Shown piece by piece: positions 22,880 through 34,000 of a stretch of DNA of 64,000 nucleotides. This stretch comes from Glossina fuscipes (taxonomy: Eukaryota > Arthropoda > Insecta > Diptera > Glossinidae): positions 2,189,934-2,253,933 of the forward strand of contig NW_023998422.1 in NCBI RefSeq assembly GCF_014805625.2, read 5' to 3'. Position 1 is the first letter of the stretch, and each line of letters begins with the position of its first letter. Position numbers and translations under genes: made by a program. Under the pieces are notes generated by a model. It worked only from the letters and a program-made list of their open reading frames with translations. It ran no database searches and had not been told where the DNA came from.

Positions 22880-25279
22880 TTAAGTTAACTTAATGAAAAG
22901 TACTTAAAGTACTTGCTTAACTTAATGAAAGGTAAACGGTACAAACCCACTTTGTTTGTTTGTTGTTAAACAAAAATGAAGTTTTCAACAGATTGATTGA
23001 AGACAAAATGAAATTGAAACATTGGAAATGAAGTATATATATATATATATATATGTGTTTTCACCATACGTCAATATGCATTTTTAATATGTCATTATCC
23101 ATAGTTATAGGCGCAAAGCATTGAGTATTAAACTGCCGTCGTTTTAGGTAGAATTGGGTTAAGAATGTATGACGAAAATGAAATCCAGGGCAATATCTAA
23201 AATCCCTACACTCGTTACCATGACAAAAACGGCTTCAGTTGCTGAACAAAACTTCCTCGGACGGGCGATGCCCAATGTTATTTATTGTTATTTTATCTCT
23301 TAAATTTTTTAGTTTTTTTTTTTTTTTTTTGCCTTTTTTATACAATTCATTATTATTTATCGCTGTTAACATGTTCCCTGTCAAGTGCGCCGTTTTCATT
23401 ATGCGTTAAAACTCCTGAGCACATTGAGCTGAATTTCTTGTAATTCGGATATTAGAGTCTAAAAAAGTTAATCGTTCTTATCGATATTTTATGCAAGGTG
23501 ACAATGTTTACGATACTGTTTGAGACGTCCACCGAAAACAGCATACACAGCATGCCGTTTACTTCTCCATGAATACTGCTGTGGTTAGCTAGCTTTTTGA
23601 TGTATAGTTTATATAATTAACAAACAACATTTTTTTTCTTTTGTAAATATGTAAATGAAATAAATAAAAAAAAAAAAAGAAAAATGTTAAATAATAAAAT
23701 AATAATTAATACATTTTTTTTTTTTGTTATATGACGTATTTTAGATAGAGATATATTCGTAAACGAAAAGTGTATTTATTCAAAACTATTAAATTTGCAT
23801 TTCGCACCTACTCTACTAAGTAGCTTGACAGGAAAGATCTTACAAAAATAAAGGCTTATCAGGGAGTATCATCCTCACAAAAATGTAAGGGTGTACATCT
23901 TGGTAACATGACATCCTCTTCTTCGAAAAGACATTGCTATTATTATTGTTAATCATTACCACTAGATATACCACAACCACTTCGTATATGCCTACTTATG
24001 CTGGAATGAGTCGATTTCATCCTGGCACATAAATTCTATGAAAATAAAAGAAAAATTGTAGTCGAAGTATTTCCCAACGTTAGCTACAAATTTTTCCCGT
24101 CTATCTGATGATTTGTGGATGCCACGCTATCGAGGCAAACAAGTTATTGAGCCAGTGAAGCCTTGCTCAGCAAGAGCATGCCCCATCAGTGCTAGCAAGC
24201 GTTAATCGAAAGGACTTTGATAATTAAAACACATGGGCTAGCACTTCTTTGCTTTCTATCTATCCCAAATTGCTTTTGTCGTATGGATAAATGGGGCGGA
24301 TATCATGTGCAAAAGTAACCTTGTGCTGTCTTTTCTTGACAATTTCGTAAAAGTTTTTGCACAGCGAAGTATTCAAAACGATTAATTGTTACTGAGAGCG
24401 TTTGGCCCACAACCGATTCACAGCTAATAAGAGAATAAAGCCACTTGTTCGACTAGTCACAAAATATCGTTCCCAACTCAAAGCTTGTGTGCAGTCTCAC
24501 AGTCAATATGCTTGGATCTGCTTATGGATTTCTATGGCTTGGATTACCAAAATAGATCCGTTTTTGACTTCCAGTTAGAATATGGTTCAAGGAAGACTTT
24601 CCTTTGTAACGAAATGGAAATGATTGTTATTTATCTACAAATATACTCAAAATAGACAAGAAACTGCGAGAACTTCGAAGATAACTGGACAGTTTTGCTT
24701 CAGTTCATCGTATAGGAATTTTTTTTTTTTTTAACTTCTAAATATAACGTTATTCGAGTGTTCATCACGGCTTTTCTTACTAGAATGAACCCGAAAGACG
24801 CAATTTGATAGTAGCTTATGTGCTGACCTTTAGTTGCACGTTAAACAAGAACGACTTGACAACGAGCAGCTCATGCGGTGTTTTATTTTTTACTTGAAAT
24901 TATTTTAATACAAATCTTAATACGTAACAAATCGATTGTTTATTGTGCCGTGTTGTTCAAAACCATATGTTGTCTAGGTCGACGTTCCAATGCGGGTTAA
25001 GAAAAAATGCTTTAACGCCAATCCGTAGAACTTGCGGTTACGGGTGATGGATATAAAAAAAGGAACAAAGAACCCTGCTCTGTCAAAGTCGCGATAGTGG
25101 AGAGACATGCACTCCAAAAGGAAGAAGGCATTCATTAAAGAAATCTTACCGTTTGGTAAGTTTTTGTCCTTGACATAAGTAAATAAGAACGAAGAAGAAA
25201 CTTTCTAAATGTTTGCGAAAGAGAAAGTAGACAATAAATGGAAAAAGAAAAGAAAAGCGCAAAATTTGGGATGAGTTGT

Positions 25280-25310
<31 letters not shown>

Positions 25311-26610
25311 CTCATCACCAAAAAATGTTCATAAAGTCTGCGAAACGAAAAATATCGCTGAAACAATAGTCAATCAGTATTAGAGGAGTAGTAAAATTGG
25401 AAAAAACAAAAAGTAAGCGAAAATTATTTGTAAACTTGTTTTTAATTCAATGCCGTACAAGGCCATTTACATTAGATTTTAACAAGAATTTAATTACTTT
25501 GAAAAGAAACCAAACTTGACTGAACAACATGACATCAGTCAGTCAAGCACACTTCCCGAAAGTGGTTTACGGCGCCAACGGTAAGCCAAACGTATTCAGC
25601 CAACACAAAGTCTTCCCCAACAATTTGAATAAATGCAAGAACAAGTATTAAGTTATTTGGCGACCGCACTATGCGCAGCAGCAGCAGAAGTAGCAGCAGC
25701 AGCACCAGCAACAACAACAACAACAACAACATAATGCAACTTACAAAATCATAAGTCGTATGAAAAAAAAAAGAAGGAAAATGAAAAAAGAAAAACAAAA
25801 ACATTAACGATTATGTGTCTTCCTATTTTTGTTGTGTTTCTCTTTAGTTCTATCTTTTTCATCTTTTAAAGATTTTTAAATACTGGTTAGTAATGTTATG
25901 TTTGTTGTACAACAACAAAGTGCAATAATAATCGTTATACTCTCAACATATTATAACATTCATTAGAATTGTCAATGTAAACGAACTTCGGTTACCCGTT
26001 GTATACCGTACAGTATACACTTACTCTTACTTATGTTGTTGCTGTTCAATTCCTCTACTAACACCGCATTAAGTCTATCTGTAAGTCTGTCTCCTGAATG
26101 AATAAATTATAGTAGTGTTAATAATACGTAATTTCGCGTTGATTGTACGATTAATGTTAGCTCATATTTAAATAGTTAAAAATATTAACTTTAATGTTTA
26201 TTTGCTAAATTTTTAAGCATCTAAGCATTGCATGGATTTTCCATTGTTTTCATTGTAACAATGTGTTACAAATTTAGTGAACGAAAAAAAGCAGATCGAA
26301 AACCGATCTGAATTTTGTGTTCAAACAACAACAAGAGCCAAGTGAGGTTTATAATATTACGCAAAAGCGAAATGAAATGTTTGAATAGATTAGAGTGGTT
26401 CTTATATTTACGATTAGATAAGAGATAAGAGCAAATAATGATTAAATTTTTTTTTTTTTAATAAAGCAATATATTCGTTAGTTTGGTCGACCTTGAAAAT
26501 TCACTAGACATTTTAGTTATTATGGCTTTCAGTTTTTTCGTTTCTCTGTTATTGCCGCTGCAAAGCGTCATCATAACAGATAATCGGCATTTATTATGCA
26601 TACCTATCGA
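22880..26610. other. Non-coding stretch, no gene seen
   Basis: I find no splice-bounded coding block or recognisable domain. The stretch contains a near-duplicate CTTAATGAAA(A/G)GTA pair at 22890-22935, AT runs near 23034-23055, T runs near 23314-23330 and 25280-25305, and a CAG/CAA run at 25675-25731. The minus-strand open frame at 25535-25804 is the poly-L reading of that run and is not believed. Confidence 0.55.
25673..25731. repeat. (CAG)n(CAA)n trinucleotide repeat
   Basis: CAG units with AAG/TAG/CAC interruptions are followed by about seven CAA units. On the plus strand this could encode poly-Q, but the flanking frame is short and shows no other coding sign. Confidence 0.85.
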
Positions 26611-26616
26611 TATTGA

Positions 26617-26746
26617 TAGAAGAGCCGATTGGTGTCTTGCGTTCTAACCGGGTCAGATAATTGCCTATTAAAGGTATTAACCCTTAGGATCACAAACTCG
26701 TTAGAAGAGCCGATTGATGACTAGCGTTCTAACGGGGTCAGACGAG
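26617..26746. repeat. Pair of direct repeats of about 43 bp, 85 bp apart
   Basis: AGAAGAGCCGATTGGTG...GCGTTCTAACCGGGTCAGA begins at 26618, and AGAAGAGCCGATTGATG...GCGTTCTAACGGGGTCAGA begins near 26703. The two 43-bp copies differ at about five or six positions. The sequence between them is unrelated and the pair is more GC-rich than the surrounding DNA. Confidence 0.8.
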
Positions 26747-26749
26747 TGC

Positions 26750-29700
26750 TTATTATACTGGACAAGTGCTGTTGATTATTACAGAGTATCTTAAACGCAA
26801 ATCTAAATTCATGCATCATTTGCGCCAGATCTTCGCTGCGCATGCTCTTTTGAAGAATTAGTAAAACGATTTCTGTACACCTCCTTCTTTTTGGAGGCGG
26901 TATTGAATCCATTTTCGATATTGAAATGTTTACAAGCAATAAATGCTTCCAAAGAAAATACATTAAATTAGATCTTCATCTTATTCTTTTTATATGAAGT
27001 TCATATCACTGAAAAGAGATTGGAATCGAAAAAAAACATCCGGTTTAATTTCATTCTCCTTTTGCCCGCTTTCTAAAACTAGACCGTATGACCGTCATAT
27101 GATTTCTCTCTTAACTCTGACCTTTCGGTAGGAATGCGTAGCCCGATACAGCCTTTTTAAGGGGCTCGAGATCGTTGGGGAAAACGACATTTTTTCTAAA
27201 TTGTTTTTTGGTTGCATTTACTTCGTTCATAGCCTGCCGACGGCAACTGCTTAAGTAGGCTTTAATAGTATTTTTGTTCGAAATGCAAATTATTCACATT
27301 CCGTCGTTAGCTTTTTTATATAGCTAACTGATAACTGTTTGTCGTATTAGTCATTGCATTAGCTAAGCTAGCTGTAGAGATTTATATGCAAATTTTTCCT
27401 TGAAGCAAAATTTACATACGATCATTAGCTATTTTCGCTGAAAGCTAAGATATATAAAGAACAGTGTTGCTCAAGGACTAAGATGAAGGCCAAATTCGTA
27501 AAAGTGAAATGAAGTCGATATTGAAACTGCTAATTAGATCTTCCCAGATTGCCCAGACAGCCATGTTTGGTGGGTTAACGCATGACATTGTATTGGTCCG
27601 TTGATTGCCTTTCAATGGTCATTTTAGTCTCTTTTAAAACTTGGCTTAAGGTGTATAAAGCTCACCAAAATTATTGAATTTTCATTAAAAAGTCATGAAC
27701 TGCTTACTATTGTTAAAATCCTTGAACATTTAAGGCTGTTTTTGTGTCTCAGTCTAATGTTGAGTTTTTCTTCTCTCTGTCTTCTTCCTTGCTTTCTGAT
27801 ATCCGCTACTCGTTGCAATGGTTTTGTATGAGTTTTCAGGTTTTTGATGATGATTTTTCTTTTTCTTCCGTTAATGTTGCCTGATTGACTTTCGCTGACA
27901 ACCCTCTCACTCCAGCGATGCATGCATCACAACGACACGAATTAATTTATTCAAACCTAATGGATGCTCTATTGTTATACATACAACTTTCTTACTCGCG
28001 TACTTACTACTACCGCTATCATCATCAGTGTTATTATGATTATTGTCGTTATTGTCGATGTTGTTGTCACATTTGTTGTCTTTGTTTTTCGTTTCAAAAA
28101 AAAAAAAAAAAATGTTTTATTTTCATTTTATTTATTTATTTTTTTATTTTATTTATTTTTTTTTTTTGTTTATTTTGATGTAATGACCATAGAGATGTGG
28201 ATGCCTCATGGTTTTGCCTTCGCTTTAAGTTTCCTGGTCTATTATTATTTTTATTATACTTTACGTTTGTGCCTTTAAACAAGTTATTGTGGTATTTAAA
28301 CTTAAAGGACTGGCAAACAGACAAACAACAACGATCAAGATGCTCTTGAATTATATATAGAAAGACATTAATTTTGAATTTCTATTGTAACCTTAAATCT
28401 TGGAGATTTTATTGTTCATTAATTATGGCGCACAACTGAACTTTGTCGGTTAATGTTGGGAAATTTTGCCAACAATCAACAACAAAAAATAAACAAAAAA
28501 AAAAAAAAAGAAAAGAGTTTTATTTGTATCACTGATTACGTAATAACAGTGTTATTGTTATTATTGATGGAGATTAAGCTAAGCCTGGATACAAGAGGGT
28601 ATATGATGTTGCGAATAGATGACGGGCACGGCACTTACAGGAAAATTATTTGTTTGGATTGCTGGATGCTTGGAAATTTTATTTAATTCGCTATTTATTA
28701 AGATATTATGTAAGAAAAAGATTTTGCAATATGTATGTATACTTTTGTTCACTCGTTTGTGTATTCGTTTCCGAAATGATATCTAACCTCAAAAAGCAAA
28801 CCGTCAAAACTTTAAATTTCTCCTATTTTTTGACTTTAACGTGAACTTTCTCTGAATACGTTTCTTAGTTATTTTGCAATCATTGTTCATTATGAACATT
28901 ATAAATATTGCATCCCGCTCAATATTAGAGTAGGAGCCATAAGGAACTCAAATAGTGGTAAAGAAGAAAATAGACCCGTTTAGTATAGTTTTGATGTTGA
29001 AGGGTTAGAAGGCTTCCAATAATTACTGACGAACACGCTATGAATATCGACAACCGTTTCTCATTTTCGGCTAACACTATCGGCGTTCGGCTGGGATGCG
29101 AGATATATATTACGAGGTAGGAGACGTAAACGACAGAGCAGGGGACAATTTCCATAAAAATAGTTGGGTTTTGTTTTGCCACATCATCGACTTCAGTTAT
29201 ATGTGTGCGGAACGTTGTTTTATGTTTGACTTATTTTCTTCCCGTCAAGCCGTGCACTCGAAAACATTAAATTTAGGATAAATCTACTAACGGTAAATAA
29301 ACACTATATGTTCGGATGATTGAAATCCGCATTGAAATTACAGTTCAGCATTTTATTTAAGTCCACCGAGCATTTTATTTAAATTGCATCCGTTCCCACA
29401 AACTCGTTTTGAAGTTTCCCATAATTCGCGCAACAACGTATCGCAACTCTTTGGAATAGACAATCTGCAATAGTCGCTCCCATCATCACAGGTGTTTCCA
29501 CTTTCCAGTCAAACACTCTAACTAAACCCTCCCGATCACCGTCGTACCCAAGACAACCCCCGAATAGTTTGGCCAAAAAGTTTGCTAACGATGATAGTAC
29601 ACCTAAGGGCCCAGCTATACGCCGAAAAAGTAACACTAGATACAACGAAAAAAATTTCCACTTATAATCTGAAGAAGTGGGAAAGTCGATCACGCTTGTT

Positions 29701-30450
29701 CGCTATTATAGAACATTCAAATTTCATTTTTTCTTTCTTTTTCAAAATGTTTCCAAAGTCCAGAAAGAAACTTCAGAGAGGCTGTGAAGTTAAAATAAAT
29801 TATCTGCTGAAAGCGATTGACTCTTCGAAGAAAAGCTTATTAGAAGTATTCAAAAAGCAAGAAAGAAAGAAAACAAAAAGATGAAGATAAAAGAGAAATA
29901 AAAAGAAAAAAAAGCATTTAAACATGTAGGACAGAGGCACACCCGCAGTCGTTACGGACTCGAATGGGTACGTTTGCCAACATGTGAAAGCTCGTCAACC
30001 AATGTCAGTTAGCAAATTCAGTTAACTTTTCGAATTATTGAAAGCTGTCAAGATTAGAAATTAATTTAGATAGGAGCGCTTAATAAGGAGAGTTGTTCTG
30101 CTAAAAATTATAGAAGTCGTTGATGATATTAAATAATAGATATCCCTAAGATTTTTGTAAAGGCTCTAAACGGATTAAAAACCTTGTATTTACATCTACA
30201 CTGACTGAGCTTTATGAAAGTAAACCCATTCGGGGCATTAAAGCTTTTCGCAGCAAGTAAGGCCAGCGGATCGATCGACCATTTATTAACTTAATTAAGG
30301 AGGAAACACATTTGGGAACACTACGTTTCTCAAGTGACAATGACGCTTATTGCTTATCTATTTTCATAAAGAGACAGAAAGATAAGCGGGGTCCCAGCCT
30401 AAATTCCGAAAACAAAAAGCAGAAACTTCGTTTCAAGGGATTCTATTGAC
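26750..30450. other. Non-coding stretch, no gene recognised
   Basis: No exon is supported. Minus-strand open frames at 28925-29182 and 29379-29693 are 85-104 codons long and not simple repeats, but I recognise no domain in them. They may belong to an old mobile element. The rest is AT-rich with A and T runs near 28097-28115, 28138-28168 and 28493-28510. Confidence 0.5.
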
Positions 30451-30451
30451 T

Positions 30452-30718
30452 CTACGAGGCATCTATAAGCAGGAGATTATACAAGAGAAGGACACTCAAG
30501 CTCAGTTGTAGACTCTTTGTAACGCAAGCTTTATCAAGCTTTTTGAACCACCATTTAATGAAATCTAGCGCTGATCTCGTCTTACTTAAAGTGAGCTCAA
30601 TATCCAGATTAACACCTATACGTATATGAATAAAATTCCGAATCGACAAAATAGTCGGTAGTGAAAGAAATCCCACTTGAGAACGAAAGTTTTTTGCATT
30701 TTTTCCGATTTCATACAA
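30452..30718 (-). mobile_element. Jockey-like LINE fragment, end of reverse transcriptase region
   Basis: The minus-strand frame reads GVNLDIELTLSKTRSALDFI and then KWWFKKLDKACVTKSLQ. In jockey-clade non-LTR retrotransposons the segment after the reverse transcriptase reads roughly DLGVxxDxxLxF, KAxxxLGFIKRW, FxDPYVxKxL. The match in order and spacing is good, but conserved residues are lost and flanking frames are stopped. It is a short fragment of about 250 bp, with no endonuclease or poly-A tail visible beside it. Confidence 0.6.
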
Positions 30719-30719
30719 T

Positions 30720-33390
30720 TCATAGAATTTAACGAGCGCCGTGTAACCTAGTTAACTGGGTTAATTTGGAGGAGATAAGAGGGCGCTTCCAGGAAAATGC
30801 CGACGCAGAGTACGTTAAGACATGGATGCACTGACCCGCCAGAAGGAGATCATTGATGCATTGGATAAATAGATAGGATGCCAAGTGTTTACCCTGAGGT
30901 ACATCTGACGTTACGACAATCCATCAGAAATGACGGAGTTAAATAGAGTTCTAAATGATCTGTTGTAACAATAACACCCTATCCAGTTCAATAAGCATAA
31001 AGGAAAGCCAGAGCCCTCGATCAAAGTATTAAATTCTGAATCGCTCCAAGCATGTTTGTGACTGTGCCTGTCCATCACGCATATCCAATATTAGAGGATA
31101 TAAAAACTTAGATTTTTTCAGTTTTTAGTTAGGGTTTCTTAAGATGCAGGTGGTGGGTATAAAATATTCGGTCATAATCGAATATAAATTCATCACGCGG
31201 TTCATTTTTTTTTAATGTGGGATATCTCCTATTCGTGTAACATAATGTCGGTCAGAACGAAGAGAGGAAACAGATAAAGAGATGATGGCTGCAACCTAAT
31301 GGGTGTGTGCTCAAGCGGTGCTATGCCTTTACCTATCTCGGACTCTTATTAGGATCAGGTTGCTTTTTCGTTAATACATCGTTAGAATATCTCCTGTTAG
31401 AGTTTTCTAATATTCTAAAGCGAAGACGTATCATCAGATCTTTAAATCAAAGCAAGATTTCAGAACACGGAGCCGCACCCTTCAGGTTTTTTAAACCTGC
31501 GAATGGGATAATTTCTCAGATCCGCTTAGAAGAATTTATCCGTATTTAAAATTGATGAGATCTCTTGTGTTTTCTTTCAATAATTGTTTTTTTTTGCAAA
31601 TTGGAAAAATGGAATTTTTAAAAAATATTTTACTTATAATATGAACAACTTTCGAAAATTAAATTTTTCTCTTCTTCTTCTTCTTCTCGAATTGAGTATT
31701 GTTAATAATAAATAAAACAAAAAAAAAAAACGAAGAAAATTTATTATAAATTCTTGTTGTTGAACGCACATGTCAGTGCAGATGTCAAGTAGACGTTTAG
31801 TCACTTGTTCACACAAAACAATATACAATATGATCAGTTATAAGATCAGTATATGTCATCATGCTGGTTGATATGACGGTACATTATAGCAGTATTTCAA
31901 AAAATAGAGAGAGAGGAGAAAGTTTTGTTCTAAATTTTCATATGAAAACTCATCAATACAGATGTCGCTGTTGTTGTTATTGCCATTGCAGCTGTAAATG
32001 CCTGATGCTGTAGCATGCACTATACAGAATATATTAAAAATGGGATTGTGTATGTGTCTGTTGGTGTGTGTGTGTGTGTGTGTATATTTTAATGTGGTTT
32101 TATGGTTACCAAATGATTTCTGCACACATTGTGATGCGACGGCAGGCAGACAAACTCTACAGTAGACGTGCAGCCTGCCAGAAGTCAAAAACCCATTTTT
32201 TCTTCTTTTTTTTTTTTTTTTGCTTTTTATTTGATTGTTGTTGTTATTTTGTTCCCAAAAGTATGGCGCACGAAATGTGAGAGATCGTATGTCTAGAGGT
32301 TTCACCGCATTACAAATAAAACAGAAAACAGAAAATAAGAAAAAAAAAAAAAAACAAACGAAACAATTCTCATTGTACGACTAAGCTGAATCAAGAAATG
32401 TGTGTGTGTGTGTGTGTATGTGTGTATGTGTGTGTGTGATCAAAATAGCAACAGTAGCAGCACTAACAGCATTGAACAGAAATTCAGTTCAGTCAGTTAG
32501 TTACTCTAAAAGTGGTCAGAGTATGGCTTTAGATAGTTTGAAATTTAAATTTTCTCTCCATTTTACATCACACCACAGACAGAGAAGAGGCAATTGGAAT
32601 TAAAGCATGACTTTAACTAAACATTTCCTAGACTTTAGCTAAACATTTCCTAGCACGACGTTGATATGAAGTTAATTTGACGATAAAACCTCTTAATATT
32701 GCACGCAAATGCATGTCAATCCTTCTCGTTTGCAGATTTGTATAGCTAAGTCCATTAAACAACTGCAAACAACAACAAGAACTTATGGTTACAATTACAG
32801 TGCTGTTTACAGCAACTGCTTACTTGATGACGCTGATGATGACATACGGATCACCACACTATTAACGCAAACGTACATAATATTGTATGTATGTGTGTAC
32901 GCGTGTGTGTGTGCATATGTGCGTATGTGCACTCTTCATGCATATGCATAGGCGTGAGTCATGTCAAAAACTGATTTTACTATTCATCATAAACACCGTA
33001 ATCATAATCATGCTTTGTGTTAAACAAAAAACGCCACTTATTTGCCAAATTGGCTGCTCTGGTATAATTGGTGATCTACGTTAAACAAAAAAAAAAAAAA
33101 AAAAAGTAACAAATTGTATTTGTTTTGTTTTAGCTTTTCACTTTGTCTAATGGCATTGAAATTGTTTATCTATCTTATTTACTTTGTTCTTTCTCGCTTT
33201 TTCAGATACATTTAAGCCAACTGCTGTCTTTTCCTTGCTTAATAAAAATTTAGATTGAAAAACACGGTTGCATTGCAAATTCAGTGCTGCAAAGTTATTG
33301 CGATTTAACGCTTTTAGATCGAGTACGAATTTCATATGCCAGATCAGTCCATTAAAGATACACTAACTTTCTGCGGATCTATCTTGGGAT
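30720..33390. other. Non-coding stretch with microsatellites
   Basis: No gene is supported. It includes TG runs at about 32063-32081, 32398-32440 and 32882-32932, T runs near 32205-32221, A runs near 32341-32354 and 33087-33104, and a tandem duplication at about 32612-32652. The minus-strand open frame 31859-32305 translates across the TG and poly-T runs and has no family motif. Confidence 0.55.
32612..32652. repeat. 22-bp tandem duplication
   Basis: CTTTAACTAAACATTTCCTAG is followed at once by CTTTAGCTAAACATTTCCTAG. It is a recent duplication with one substitution. Confidence 0.85.
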
Positions 33391-33394
33391 AAGT

Positions 33395-33672
33395 CAACCT
33401 TTCATTGTATCGATCGGTTCAGAATCGCTTTCAGGATTGATCTCAACTTGTCTGTCTATCTGAAGTTCACTTTCGCAATTCTTGATATATTTTGATAAAA
33501 TTGAGAAAACCTATGTATTTCCACGCAAGGAACACCTCCATTGATAATAGTTCGGACGAAAAAATACTTTAGACCAATTTCCATATATTGCTTTATTTTG
33601 AAAAGTGGTTCTACAAATACCTTTTTAAGCGAAGTGGTGTAGGGTATTTGATGCTAGACCGTGACCTTGTAT
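33395..33672 (+). repeat. Dispersed repeat family A, copy with best start
   Basis: The block begins ATTGTATCGATCGGTTCAGA, continues with a TTGTCTGTCTATCTG block and a TTTTGATAAAATTGAG segment, and ends near GTGTAGGGTATTTGATG and CGTGACC. The same landmarks occur in the same order at 10190-10480. No protein is encoded. Confidence 0.6.
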
Positions 33673-33900
33673 AACTTTTCTTTTTTTTTTTTTTTTGTTT
33701 TATGGGAGGATTTATATAAAACAGTCGACTATGATGAAACTATTTAACGATCTAAGTCTCCCTGAAAAGAGTCACTTTTAAAAAGTTTGATGGCAGAGAA
33801 GGGGATAAGTCATTTATATATATATATATGTGTATATTTTTAATTAAGACGGTAGGTAACAGCCTAAAAGCATGTATTTTTGATATTTTTTTTTTGGGGG

Positions 33901-34000
33901 NNNNNNNNNNNNNNNNNNNNNNNNNNNNNNNNNNNNNNNNNNNNNNNNNNNNNNNNNNNNNNNNNNNNNNNNNNNNNNNNNNNNNNNNNNNNNNNNNNNN
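33901..34000. other. Assembly gap of 100 N
   Basis: Exactly 100 undetermined bases lie between TTTTTTTTTTGGGGG and a poly-A run. The round length suggests a scaffold gap of unknown true size. Any open frame crossing it is meaningless. Confidence 0.97.

Noticed and set aside
25535..25804. Leucine-rich minus-strand frame resembling a membrane protein
   Set aside because: The leucine run is the minus-strand reading of a CAG/CAA repeat, with no splice or domain support.
31859..32305. Minus-strand 148-codon frame
   Set aside because: Crosses a TG microsatellite (read as THTHTH) and a poly-T run (read as poly-K); no domain or splice structure.
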